From the NCBI GenBank assembly GCA_022496185.1, contig WTXG01000240.1, positions 1-53,965 on the forward strand: 53,965 nucleotides of DNA, given 5' to 3'. This stretch comes from Multifurca ochricompacta. Taxonomy: Eukaryota; Basidiomycota; Agaricomycetes; Russulales; Russulaceae. A model generated the notes under the pieces. It was given only the letters and a program-made list of their open reading frames with translations. It made no database searches and was not told the DNA's origin. Each line of letters starts with the position of its first letter. Positions within the stretch are counted from its first letter, which is position 1. Both the position numbers and the translations under genes were made by a program. Positions 41,135-52,629 of the stretch are shown one piece after another.

Positions 41135-43083
41135 GGTAACTGCATCATTATCATTTATTCCCTGTTCTGCATTGGGTCATTGTGACAGCATGTCCACTAC
41201 CATATGTAATTCCCCAGGGACGTGTTCTAGTGTGAAATCGAAGTCAGCTAACTCCTGGAGCCAATGTGCTTGGCGTTGATTTAATTTCTGGGGCTCTTTG
41301 AAGTATTGGAGGTTGTTGTGGTCTGTACATACTTGTACCTTGTGTTGGGCTCCTAGGAGATATTGCCGCCAGATCCAGAACGCCATCATAACTGCAAAGA
41401 GTTCTCGATCATAGATATCCCAGTTGCATTGTGTGACATCCAGTGTTTTTGACAGATATGTGATGGGATGTAAGCGATCGTTTAGATCTTTCTGACTGAG
41501 GGTGGCACTGATAGTGTATCCTGATGCATCTGTGTCAACTATGAAGGGCTTTGTGAAATCCGGTTGTGCCAGGATGGGCTGAGAGGTGATGCGTTGTTTA
41601 AGGGTATCAAATGCATTCTGTTCTTTTGCAGTCCACTGCCAAGGGGTCTTCATACTTGTAAGGGCATTTAGGGGGGCTGCAATTTTACTAAAACTTTGAA
41701 TGAATCTTCAGTAGAATTGACAGAAACCTAAGAATGAGCGGACTTCTTTGACCATCTTAGGGACACTCCAGGATGCAACCCCTTCTACTTTCACTGGGTC
41801 CATATGCACCTGATTTCCTTTGAGGATCAGACCAAGGTATTCTATTCACATTTGTTCAAATGTGCATTTTTCGGGCTTGAGGTAGAGATCCAATTTACTG
41901 AGCTTATCTAAGATGCGATGGACTTTGGAGCAGTGGTTGGCGAGATCGTGATCAGTGTGAATTAGAATATCGTCCATGTATATGGTGAACCAAGCTTTTC
42001 CCGAGGCATCATGCTCATTGAGTTCTTCTCGGAATTCAGCGTTCATCATTGTTTGGAAGGTTGCAGGAGAATTGGTTAGTCCAAAAAACATGACATTAGG
42101 CTCATAGAGTCCTCAATTCGTTTTGAATGTGGCCTTCCATCGGTCTTCCAGGATGATGTGGACGTTGTTGTAACCCCATTGGACATCCATCTTGGTGAAT
42201 AGCGTACTGCCCCATACATGATCGATAAGTTCTGGAATGAGAGGGAGTGGGTAAGTATTGTGAATGGTTAAGTTATTGAGTTTGCAATAGTCTTGGACGG
42301 GGTGTAGTTTTCTGTCCTTCTTCTTAATGAAGAAGAACGGGGAGGCATAGGGTGATTTTGATTCTGTGATGTAACCTTTTTGGAGGTGCTCTTTGAGGAA
42401 TTTATTCAATGTGTCTTGTTCATTTGGACCGAGTGGGTAGATCTTACAATCTAGTGTTGCAGGTGCATCCGGTTTTAGTTCAATCTTGTGATCCCAGGGT
42501 TGTTCTGCAGGGAAGCATTGAGCTTCCTGGTCACTGAAAACCTTCTGATGGCGATAATATTCTTTGGGTACTACTTGGTCCCATGTTTGTTCAGTTGTAT
42601 CTTTTGCTTTGATGGCTAGCTCTTGTGCAATGTTCATGCATTTGATTTGTTCACATGGTACCTGAAAGGTGATAGATTCTCGTAACCATCCCTGTGACCA
42701 ATCTATATGTGGGTTATTTCCCGCGAACCATGGATATCCCAGGATCATATCGTTGGTTCCGATAGATGTGATATAGAATCGGTGTTGTTGTGGTTTATCA
42801 TTTGTAGTAATAATGAGGTCAATGCATTGACGGATATCGCAGATTGTGTTTGGGGAGCCATCTGCGTTTTGTAATTGTTTTGGGATAGTTAATCACTTTG
42901 TGGGGAGTCTGTGTTTGATAACTGTTTGATAACTTATGAAGTTTTCCATGGCACCACTATCGACGAGTGCTTCTATGCTGGCCTCTTTCTTCACACCATG
43001 TATAGGAACAGAGATCTTCATTGCTTTCAGTGGGGATCTATATACATGTTGCAAGACTAATGCCTGAATGTAGGCCATACCAT
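41135..43083 (-). pseudogene. pol: Gypsy D pol: protease, RT, RNase H
   Basis: Reading leftward: a pre-protease segment in the -1 frame of gag (MAYIQALVLQHVYRSPLKAM), protease (ALVDSGAMENFIS; NDMILGYPWFAGNNP), RT (42700-41700; [11 protein letters not shown], then YMDDILIHTDHD), RNase H (41653-41177; VDTDASGYTISATLSQK; TDHNNLQYF). TGA stops near 42892, 42112, 41845, 41712 and 41176 interrupt it. Motifs are otherwise intact. Confidence 0.88.
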
Positions 43084-45159
43084 TCAGGCAATATAAAAAT
43101 CCTCATCTCCATTGGATTGTCCTTGCAATGTGAGGCATTGTTTGTCAGTCATAGTTCGAAGAGTGGTGGCGAAGGCAGTAGCGTCAAATGTGGGGACGAT
43201 ATCCTTTGTAGATTCTGGCACCATGGGTACCGTCGCGGTTGGTGGTGGTATTTCTGTGATTGTGGCAGTGTGATGATTCTGATTCGCATTTGATGCCTGT
43301 TCCATTCTCTGCCTTCAAGTCATGTGACAGGAGCTGTGATGGTTTGGATGTGATGATCTGTGACGTGTTTGTGACAAATTTCCGTTGGTAACACTTATGA
43401 CCTGATCCCTTGACTGCACCATATGGTTTCTCTGCAGTGGGTGCAACCCCTCTCACCTTTGTTCTATCTCAGTTCAGGGCATAACCCCTGGCACATGTGG
43501 ACACTTACTGGAACATTCTGATTAACTTACATTGACTGATGTGCCTATCTCAAGATGTATTTAAACTGCTACCTTACAGAGACAGACCTTAAGTCTGTTC
43601 TCTTGTATTCAATACAGGTCTACTATTCTTCACCAGAAATCCTCTTGAACTTCCTAAGTGGCGACTTAGGAAGCCCTCTCCCCAGACTTCCAGCAGGGCC
43701 TATTGCCACTGCTTCAACTCCCTGCTCACATGCATGCCCCTCTTGGGTCTTGTGGGCCTTGAACCTTGACCGCAGCTCTTTGTAGTTCACTTTGACATCT
43801 GAATCGACTTGCCCTTGACTGCAGCTCTTTGTAGTTTGCCTTGACACCCTTGAATCAACTTGCCCTTGATAGTCTTGACCTTGACTTTGCATGCGCTCTA
43901 TATCTTGGGGAACAGTGACTTGAATGACCTCGACACAGCAGAGACCTGGCTGTGACAGGCGGCCTGGGCCAGTGCTTTGGTATCGATGCATGGTTTCTTG
44001 TTTGGGCATTCTCTGGCAAGATGCCCTAGGCATCCGCATTTGAAACAATGCCCTTCTTTCTTTAATCACTCTCATTCTTCTGTTGTTATTACTTTGATAG
44101 TAGTGGTTTCTCTTTCATTTGGGTCACATTTTCAATAGAAGGTGAATTTACTGCCTCATGGTGGTGTGGCAGATGTCTGTGTTCGGGTTCCCAGTAGATC
44201 TCTGGTGTAGATCCAATTCACATGATGACATCTGGCTGACACAGCAGCTTCTTCAAAGGTACGAGGCTGGTCCATCATGAGCATAGTTTCTACTAGTTGC
44301 GTGGGAAGTCCTCTGTGAAAGTATTGCCAGGCTGCCAGATCATCGATATGCAGTTCTGCTTGGATAGCCAACATGCGAAATTCAGCTATGTAATCATCTA
44401 GATTGGCATCCTTCATTTTCAATTTGTCAAGTGCTTGTAGTGCTTTCTGTCCTGCCACGACATCAGCCCACGTGTTTTTAAATGTCTGTTTGAAAGTATC
44501 CCAGAGATCAATGACTTGGATGTCACTGTTTTTTATGGCAGAGAGCCAATTTATTTGTTCAACGGTCCATTGATTGACTCTTGGCCCTCGTATCAAGCCT
44601 AGAGTATAGGCTACCTTCAAGCGTTTGTTTTGGACTGTTGTTGCATTTTTGTTCAAGAAGAAGAAAAGTTCTAACTGGGCAAACCAGTCCATGGCATTGG
44701 ATCTATCGCCATTAAAGAATGGTGGGGGAATGCCTTCCATCTGTCCTCCGGGACTGGTTCCCATTATTCCTAGTCCTGAGGCCAGGGGTTCAAATGCAGG
44801 TTTGTCAGGGTTTCCTCTGCTATTTCTTCCTGACGTTCTGGTGGGTATAGGTGCTCAGTCTTTGGACCTTTGTTCTAGCCGATTGTGGCATGGTTTGGTG
44901 GTCCTCTCTTCCTCTCAACGCGCCTGTCTGGTATTGGGTCGAGTGGTCATTGTGTGTGGTGTGGGTGTTCGGGTTTCAATGTCAATCGGAAGATCGTTGG
45001 CTGCAGCAAGCAAAGCAAAGCGGTTGTGGAAATTGAGTGGTAAGTTGTCATATGTCTGTGGTTCTGACTCAGTTACTAGGTATCATCGCAGGGACTGGTC
45101 TTCAAGAGACGTATCCTCAGACAGCGGGGTTCTGGGGTCACGGGCTGTATAAGACATCA
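43084..45159 (-). pseudogene. gag: Gypsy D gag, interrupted by LTR-E3
   Basis: Start near 45159 (MSYTARDPRTP; compare YSARNPRP in gypsy B), with TGA/TAG-type breaks in the N-terminal linker. The capsid at 44764-44156 is open (PPPFFNGDRSNAMDWF; VVAGQKALQALDKLKM; DDYIAEFRMLAIQAEL). A CCHC knuckle follows at about 44060-44018 (CFKCGCLGHLAREC). The C-terminus at 43305-43084 ends EDFYIA, as in gypsy B. A solo LTR at about 43324-43957 splits it. The junction GATTTTTATATTGCCTGA is the same in B and D. Confidence 0.85.
43324..43957 (+). repeat. LTR-E3 (gypsy B/D lineage) in gypsy D gag, no TSD found
   Basis: Starts near TGTGACAGG and ends CTGGCTGTGACA. Contains TATTTAAAC and the start motif AAGTCTGTTCT (43591-43601). 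Flanks (AGTCA, GGCGG) do not match, and several TGTGA starts are possible, so the left border is uncertain. Confidence 0.8.
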
Positions 45160-45336
45160 TGGACTGGTGTTCTGGGCAAGGGATGTGGCACCATCACCTT
45201 GCAGTGATGGTACGTGTTTTGTTTTTTCAATTCTGGGGTTGGCGATTGGGATCGCAGTCATCTGGGTGTTGGGACAAGGGACACGTCATCATTGCCTTGT
45301 GTATTCGGTGAGTCTTACTTATGTTCTGCTTTGTAG

Positions 45337-45347
45337 AAGTCTGTTCT
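45337..45347 (-). promoter_or_regulatory. Self-primer binding site of gypsy D
   Basis: AAGTCTGTTCT on the plus strand, two bases from the 5' LTR. The identical 11-mer on the sense strand starts at 45680 in the LTR, about 35 nt below TATTTAAG (45715-45708). Confidence 0.82.
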
Positions 45348-45349
45348 AA

Positions 45350-45962
45350 TGTCACAGCTAGGTGTGCGCTGTGTCAAGTTCATTGTTCAGGATCCGAAGT
45401 GATCCAAATCAGGTCCTTCTATCAAATTAGATCAGAAGGAATCAAGGTCAAGACAACAGTCAAGACCAGTCACAGTTATCAAGATCAAGAGGATGATCAA
45501 GACAACATTCAGCCCACTAACTCAAGAGGGGCACTCACAAGATGTGAAGTCAAGCAGCGACACAATGGTCCTGCCACAAGTTACTGAGGTTCAAAGGCTC
45601 TTTAAGTTGTGACTTAAAGAGTTCAAGGGATTTCACAGTGAGTCTCTGAACACCTGTATTGAACACAGGAGAACAGACTTAAGGTCTGTTCCCTTTAGTT
45701 GGGCAGGCTTAAATACATGATGTGGGAGCTATTTAGGAAAGAGTCTAGCCAGTGGTAAGGACAAGTAAATAGTAAATGAGATCATAGCTGCATCACAGAT
45801 GATATCATAGATAGGTATACTTGCATCATAGAGAAGGTAAATATGGGGGCTAGATCTCATACAGAGGGGGTTGAACCCTTCTGTAATCAGATGATCAGTA
45901 GATAGCTCATTGGGTGGTTTAAGAAAGAAAAACAAGGACAGACAAAGGATAGAAATGTTACA
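45350..45962 (-). repeat. 5' LTR of gypsy D
   Basis: 613 bp, TGTCACAGC to AATGTTACA. Differences from the 3' LTR are mostly of CpG type. TATA box 45715-45708, predicted start 45680. Confidence 0.95.
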
Positions 45963-47549
45963 GTAGAGGTAGCCGACAACAATGACAAGCTCCATGTTGC
46001 CCTGTACTCAGCTGAGAGATCCAGATGGATGATGGATTCTGGTGCGACCCATCACATTACCCTGCATCGATCAGACTTCATGACATACAAGCTCGCACAT
46101 GGAATAGTGCGCTTAGGTGACAATTCTAATGTGAAGCAGATTGGGGTTGGGACCATGGTATTCACTACCACTGTAGGGAACAAAGAGTCTGAAATCATGC
46201 TGAATAACTTCCTACACATTCCAGACATGAAGACATGCTTCATCTCAACATGCACTCTTGCCCAAAAGGGGGCTCAGATCTTGTTCCAAGATAATCACTT
46301 TCAGATCTCAGTCCAAGACCAGACAGTAGCAAGAGGCTACTTGGAGGCAAACCTTTACTGGTTGGACACCTCCATGGCAGGCCTCAATGTGCATGCATGC
46401 ACTTCACTTCCTATCAATATCTGGCATCATTGCATGGGGCACATGTCATATGATGCCCTGAAGCAATACCATGAATCTGTAAAAGGTATAACTCTTGATG
46501 CTCCAATCAGTCACGATCAGTTGCTGTGTTCTGGGTGTGAACTTGGGAAACAGTCGCAACTTCCCTTCAAATCTTCTCACAAGTGATCAGACCAGTTACT
46601 TCAAATAGTACACAGCGATCTGGCCAGGCTGATGCAAGTCCAATCTATTCAAGGCACACTTTACATCACAACATTTATCAATGACTACTCCAGGCATGGA
46701 GTGGTGTACTTCCTAAAGAGTAAGGATCAGTGTGCAGCCACTTTCAAGAAGTTCCTGGCCTGGGCAGAGACCCAGACTTTGGAAAAACTGCACATGCTAC
46801 ACTCTGACCAGGGAGGGGAGTATTTGTCAGGCACTCTTCGATCAGTATTGGGCAAGAAGGGAATTGAGCACAAGTTAACGATGCCAGGTTCACCACAACA
46901 AAATGGGATAGCTGAGAGATGGAACAGGATGATCCTTGACAAGGCACGCTCGATGTTACACAGTGCCAGATTGTCACTCAGCTTCTGGGAGTTGGCAGTG
47001 GATACTGCCATGCATACTTACAACAGGACTCCCACCCACATGATAGGTTGGCACACACCACATGAGCTCTGGAGTGCTGGTCACACTCCAGATGTTTCAT
47101 ACTTCTGGGTCTTCAGATGCAAGGCATATGTACACATGCCTGAGGACAAACACAGGAAGCTCGATCTGAGATCAATCAAGGCTATGTTTGTCGGGTATGA
47201 ACCAGGTTCAAAGGGTTACTGGTTATGGAATAAGAGTACCCAAGTGGTCATCATGTCTCATGACATGACTTTTGATGAGCATTCCTTTCCATTTCAGGAT
47301 AGTGGTGAGCCATCCACTAGTTCTGAGAACCCCATGGCCCTTGAGGGGCCCCTGGCAGTTTCATTTCCTATGACAGTCTCTACACAGGGACTAGGGGAGG
47401 TCCATCCACCAAGGACACCTTCCCCTGATGCTACACAATGCGCACAAGTTTCCATTCCTGTCACTCTGCCTTCTCACACCACACTGCAAGAACCTCCACC
47501 CCATGCACCCTCGCAGAAATCCACAGTACTTTGGCAAAGACAATGCTGA
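45963..47549 (+). pseudogene. pol: Copia2 protease and integrase
   Basis: Continues the copia2 frame after gypsy D. Protease MMDSGATHHITLH at 46029, GAG-pre-integrase (IWHHCMGHMSYDAL; CSGCELGK) to a TGA at 46584-46586, then the integrase core from about 46590 (VHSDLARLMQ, where Ala-Arg stands for Val-Gly; LHSDQGGEY; QQNGIAERWNR). The three catalytic acids are present. The frame ends in a Pro-rich linker near 47549, where a frameshift moves RT into another register. Confidence 0.87.
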
Positions 47550-49154
47550 GTTGGATGATCAAGGGTGCCTGGGTGAACAGGCTTTGCTAGCAGCAGCCAC
47601 TTATCGTGATCCACTAACATATCAGGAAGCAATGAAATTGGAGTTTGCAGGTGACTGGCAAGAAGCATGCCAATATGAGATGGACGCACTAGCCAAGAAT
47701 GGAATGTGGACCCTAGTGGACTTACTGGTGGACCATAAGGCCATCAAGTCTAAGTGGGTATTCAAGCACAAAGCCAATGGTCACTTTTGTGTGTGCTTGG
47801 TAGTGAAGGGTTTTACTCAGATTCAGGGAATTGATTACGATGAAACATTCTCTCCAGTAGCTCGGTTTGAGTCCTTGTGACTCTTGCTAGCATTGGCCAC
47901 ACTAGAGAATTGGGAGATCCATCAGATGGATGTCAAGTCAGCATTCCTCAATGGGCTATTGGATGAGGTAATTTGCATGGAGCAACCACTGGGTTTTGTC
48001 AAATCAGGTCAGGAGAACAAGGTATGCCTACTCAAAAAGGCAATTTACAGTCTCAAACAAGCCTTGCATGCATGGAACTTGCAATTCCATGGAGTCCTTT
48101 TGGAGCTTGGCTTCACATGCACGCATTCCAATGCAGGATTTATGTGTGTCATCACCAAGAAGGGGAGGGACTAGTCATTATTATCCTCTATGTTGACAAC
48201 ATCACCATCTTAGGCAACTCTCTCAATGAAGTCAACCAGATCAAAGGTATCTTATCTCAGCACTACAAAATGACTGATCTAGGTGAGATCAACTCTTATC
48301 TCAGAGTTTGGATCACCTGTGACAGATTGGCCAGGTGCTTGGAGATCGACCAATCCCAGTACATCTCAGAGATTGTAGGACACTTTGGCATGGCAGATGC
48401 TAACCCCACCCACACGCCTCTTCCTGCTGGGGCTGAGGTCCATTTGGTAAAGTACACCAGTCAGGCTACTCAAGCAGAAATAACACATTTTCAACAAATT
48501 ATTGGGAGCCTACTGTATGTGCAAATTGGGACCTGCCCAGACATCTCTTTCGCTGTAGCACACCTTGCACAGTACACAGCAAACCCTTCCCCACAACATC
48601 TACAACTTGCCAAGTATGTACTGGCTTATCTAAACAGTACAGCTGACCTATGGCTATGCTACGATGGAGCACATGGGACCGGTCTCATCAGTTATTTGGA
48701 CTCCAGCCTTGGAGACAATGCCAATGACTTTCATTCAACCTTGGGCTAAGTTTTCCTCCTTGCTGACTCAGCAATCTCATGGACTTTGTGTAAGCAAAAG
48801 ACCATGGCCCAAAGTACCACTCATGCCAAGTACATGGCACTCGCTGAGGTGGAAAATCAAGCCATGTGGTACTGGAGCATCTTTTCTGAACTAGGCTATG
48901 AAGTCTCTGACCCAATTCCCCTACACAGCAATAACAAGGGCACAGTGGACTTAGCACTCAATCCTGTGACTGGCAGATGCTCAAAACACATCCCAATCAA
49001 ATTTCATGCCATCCGTGAATATGTCGAGCAAGGCTTTATTGAACTCATCAGAACACCCACTGCAGATATGCTCACTGACAGATTTATGAAGCCACATGCA
49101 CAAGTGAAACTTATGGACTTTGTCTCTGGATTAGGACTAATAGGATTGTCTTAA
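47530..49154 (+). pseudogene. pol: Copia2 RT and RNase H, catalytic YVDD changed to YVDN
   Basis: RT fragments at 47530-47880 (IKSKWVFKHKANGHF), 47884-48174 (DVKSAFLNG) and, after a frameshift, from 48175. The catalytic box at 48189-48200 reads TAT GTT GAC AAC, i.e. YVDN, so a catalytic Asp is lost. RNase H follows (AQSTTHAKYMALAEV; SNNKGTVDLALN), with a TAA at 48748. The 49154 stop is natural. A purine tract (GGGGGGA) precedes the 3' LTR. Confidence 0.88.
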
Positions 49155-49222
49155 TCATGGGGGGATGTTGAGCCAGTAACAGATCAGAGTTGGCTGGACT
49201 GGATCAGAAGTGACCAGAGTTG

Positions 49223-50337
49223 TGTTGACACGGGATGTGTCTGGAGATGCTTCAGGCATCTAAGGATCGCTTCAGCTGTAGATTAGATTAGATTTCGGAG
49301 TATCGGACTTTTTACTATATCTTTATTACACTTCTTTCTCACCTTACTCAGCTGATTAGTGATGGACTTAGTAATGCACAGTAAGCATGTGATATCTCTT
49401 TGGCCAATGGCCTTTATCCCTCTCTGTTTATTGTCCGGCACTTGTGGACTTATTCCCAGTGCGCACAGACCATTTTCCCCTGGCCCCTATGGGTATATAA
49501 GGGTGTCTGTTTCGTCTCTTTCACTTCAGAGTTTCTTCAACCTCTGAAGTGTAAGTCTTACTATACTTTCTACTTTCCTTTGACTAACGTCTCTTGTAGA
49601 TACTTGTCTTTCTAGGTCAGTAGTATAGTTAATACAGAGTTTCTTCAACCTCTGAAGTATACTTGTCTTTCTAGCCTAACCCGCTACTAACCACAGTCTG
49701 TGACGGTTTTGTCTGTTGGTGTTAGGGTCATGTGTACCATGTGCTTTTCTTTCTCTTTTTGCCTTACATTTACTATATCACGCAGATACACACATGACTT
49801 GCTTATGAAGGACTTATTACTTACATGCTGACTGATTTGCTTACTGATCTTACTTAGTGGCTTACTGATCAACATCCAGAGGGCGCAACCCCTCTCCTTT
49901 CTTTATCTTTCTGGGGTATTCTACTGTACAACCATTAGACTACCTAGTGAACGCTCTAGTAACTACCAGAACCAACCTTCATAGCATAGAACACGTATAT
50001 AAACCCCTAGTAGATCAGAGTAAGACTCTAAGTCTGTTCTTCTGTATCCAATACAGGTGTTTAGGACTCACTTCACTGAATTGAAAGACTCCCACTTGAA
50101 CCTTCTAAGTTTGCGCCTTAGAAGGACTTCAACCCCAGAAACTTGTGGCAGGACTTAGCGTCTCTGCTCGACTTCGTCTCGTGCGCGTGCCCTTGACCGG
50201 CATATCTTGACCTAACTTGACTTGACCTAGAAGGACTTGAAGGCTTGAATAAAACGACCTTGAAACCCAGAACCTCGACACAGCATTGCACCTAGCTGTG
50301 ACACAGTCAGTATAACCAGCAGCATGATTGTTTGACA
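49223..50337 (+). repeat. Solo LTR-A in the copia2 3' LTR, itself split by LTR-E2
   Basis: TGTTGACACGG to GTTTGACA with TSD AGTTG (49218-49222, 50338-50342); 505 bp net. Has the TATATAAG box, hairpin and intron-like signals of its family. Confidence 0.94.
49699..50303 (+). repeat. Solo LTR-E2 (gypsy B/D lineage)
   Basis: 605 bp, TGTGACGG to TAGCTGTGACA, with TSD CAGTC (49694-49698, 50304-50308). Start motif AAGTCTGTTCT at 50031-50041. Innermost of four layers: Tc1-like, copia2, LTR-A, LTR-E2. Confidence 0.94.
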
Positions 50338-50576
50338 AGTTGCTGGAACAAGACAGAGTTAAGTGGACATTGTAATATACCTACTGACATTCCACTTGTT
50401 TACTATGATTACTTATGATTAAAGATACAATCCTTTATGACCATAGCACAGCACACTCTTTACAGTATTTAAGGACATTATTTCTGTATTGTACACTTCA
50501 GTTTTGACCTTTCACAAACTGAATTATCTTGCTACCTGTTTAGGTAGTGCTTATCTAACCTCAGCTGCATTCAATA

Positions 50577-51167
50577 TTGGCAACCTTTCCTGTGGTGATT
50601 TGTATGATGATAGCATGTTCAGAGGTAGCAGAGAGCTTGGAAGGATGACCAAAATGAGGTGACTGATGGTTGGGAAGGAGAGTTCTGAGTGTCCTAGAGA
50701 CTGTGGACTGGCTGAGGCTGAGTCTGGAGGCAATAGTGTGAGTGGAATGACCTTCAGGGGCCAGAGAGAGCATGTTTTCTTTCTGAGCAGAGGAGGTGGG
50801 GTGCATTGGGAAATTATAATATTCTGGGAATGTAAACCATGGTTAAATAGCTCTATTCCAGGTCCCATCAATATTAAGATAACTATGGTAACCATATATT
50901 AAGGATTGGTTGCTGTACATTTGGTGGAGCATCAGATTCTGATATTTCTGATACCCACTCACAAAACTGAGTCAATGAGTCCCCAATTTGAAATGGGCAT
51001 AGCTCCACAGTTTTGATCAGACTTACATAATGTTTGTTGCATTACATAACCCTTATCTTGTACCTTTTATGGTCTACCAAGACTTTGTTTATATTTGTTT
51101 TGGCTGATGTGATATTCAACAAACAGTGCAAAAGTGCAAAACATTGACTCAGTTTTGTGAGGCACTG
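50577..51167 (-). mobile_element. Tc1-like element, right part (transposase 5' half)
   Basis: Resumes after copia2 and ends GTGAGGCACTG before TA (51168-51169). Read on the minus strand it holds the terminal repeat and the N-terminal transposase region (50806-50582; HTIASRLSLSQSTVSRTLRTL). It differs at many places from the two arms at 13652-15272, so it is a separate, older-diverged copy. Its other half was removed at 26906. Confidence 0.88.
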
Positions 51168-51292
51168 TAACTACTAGTTATATGTCATAGAATTTTCTCT
51201 GCCAAAAGCCATGGCTTGGGCCAAGCTGTCTGTAGTGGCTTTGGCTCAGCCCAGACTTCAGGAAAGCCAGAGCTGCCTCAGGCCAAGCCAAA
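51168..51292. other. Unassigned sequence between Tc1-like end and LTR-C
   Basis: About 125 bp with several GGCTTTGG/CCAAAGCC-type motifs; it resumes at 52387 after LTR-C. No gene is seen. Confidence 0.5.
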
Positions 51293-52386
51293 TGTTACAA
51301 CCCTTGTGTCTGCCCAGCCACCCTATTTTCTTTGATTTACATGATGTGGATCCTGCTATTCCATCTTCTTTATCCTTTTGATTATGTCTCCATCCTACAT
51401 TCCCCCATGTGATTTGTCCCTGTGACTGGCTTTGCAACTTTATACTTTTGTTTGCTTATGATGACCTCTTATCTTCTTATCTCTTTATCTTATGAACCAG
51501 ACACTTACTTAGTGTTGACACAGGACGTGTCTGGAGATGCTTCAGGCATCTGAGGATTGCTTTAGCTGTAGATAAGATTAGATTAGGTTCCGGAGTTTCG
51601 GACTTTTTACGATATCTTTATTACATTTCTTTCTCACCTTACTCAGCTGATTAGTGATGTCCTTAGTGATGCGCAGTAAGCACGTGATATCTCTTTGGCC
51701 AATGGCCTTTATCCCTCTCTGTTTATTTTCCGGCACTTGTGGACTTATTCCCAGTGCGCACAGACCATCCCTTGGAGTATATAAGGGTGTCTGTTTCATC
51801 TCTTTCACTTCAGAGTTCTTCTAACCTCTGAAGTGTAAGTTCCCTTTACTTTACTTTCTACTACCTTTAGACTAATGTTATATAGACTTGTCTTTATTCT
51901 AGGTCAGTAGTATAGTATAATATAGAGTTCTTCTAACCTCTGAAGTACTTGTCTTTATTCTAGCCTAACTGCTACTAACCACAGTCAGTATAACCAGCAG
52001 CATGATTGTTTGACACTTAGTTCCCTATCAGAAGCCAAGCATTACACCCTCCACTTCTGGATATTTGGGCCCCACTCCCCTCCACAATAGTAGCTTAGAT
52101 AACCCCTTTGTTTACATATATAAGTCTGCAGTATCTACCTTGTAGACTTCAGACTCAACTTATTGAATACATCAGTGTTTGTCTTCTGGACAAGTCCCTT
52201 GAACTTCAGAACTAGTCATCTCAGTACTTCTGGTACTCTTCCACTTAACATTGTCTTAGGGTTCAGCCCCTGTGACTTTGACTTGTCCCACCTACTTCCA
52301 AAGGGCCCATTGATGGTCCTTTTCCTGACCCACCTGAAACATGCTGAAGCACATGTCATGCAGAATGTCTCACACCAGACATAACA
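51293..52386 (+). repeat. Solo LTR-C (gypsy A family), split by LTR-A
   Basis: TGTTACAACCC to CAGACATAACA with TSD CCAAA (51288-51292, 52387-52391); 586 bp net. CpG-poor; the start motif reads AGACTCAACTT after a CpG change. Confidence 0.94.
51513..52015 (+). repeat. Solo LTR-A inside LTR-C
   Basis: 503 bp, TGTTGACACAGG to GTTTGACA, with TSD CTTAG (51508-51512, 52016-52020). Confidence 0.95.
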
Positions 52387-52629
52387 CCAAAGCTGTGGCT
52401 TTTGGGCCAAGCTGGGCTGGAACCTCACTACCACAGGTATATGACCTGTGGTGTACCCATACCCATAGTATGGCAAACCTGTACCCTTGGTGTAAGGGTC
52501 CAGGTACATACAGGTATGGGTACAGGTCCATGTGTTTTTACCCATGGGTTACCTGTGGCAAACACTAACTGTACTACAGCACCATCATACTGTAAGGTAC
52601 AGGTATGGCACACAGCCCTACCATACCAT

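Larger units (their letters stand above)
28906..45962 (-). mobile_element. Full-length Ty3/gypsy chromovirus D, TSD GTAGA, nested
   Basis: The LTRs are both 613 bp after correction: 3' LTR 28906-29132 plus 36614-36999 (split by gypsy A), 5' LTR 45350-45962. TSD GTAGA is at 28901-28905 and 45963-45967. Internal order on the minus strand matches gypsy B: gag, PR-RT-RNase H-IN-chromodomain, ORF3. Also carries a hAT-like insertion in ORF3 and a solo LTR-E3 in gag. CpG content is between that of copia2 (poor) and gypsy A (rich), matching its middle position in the nest. Confidence 0.94.
26937..50576 (+). mobile_element. Full-length Ty1/copia element (copia2), TSD TTGGC, heavily nested
   Basis: LTRs at 26937-27758 and 49166-50576, each 291 bp after removal of nested LTRs, with TSD TTGGC (26932-26936, 50577-50581) inside a Tc1-like element. 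The internal order is primer site, leader, gag, CCHC, protease, integrase, RT, RNase H, purine tract. Gypsy D (28906-45962) separates gag from protease. Coding is more decayed than in copia1. Confidence 0.95.
49166..50576 (+). repeat. 3' LTR of copia2 (291 bp net), split by LTR-A
   Basis: Own sequence is 49166-49222 and 50343-50576. Same net length as the 5' LTR. Ends ATTCAATA before TSD TTGGC. Confidence 0.93.
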
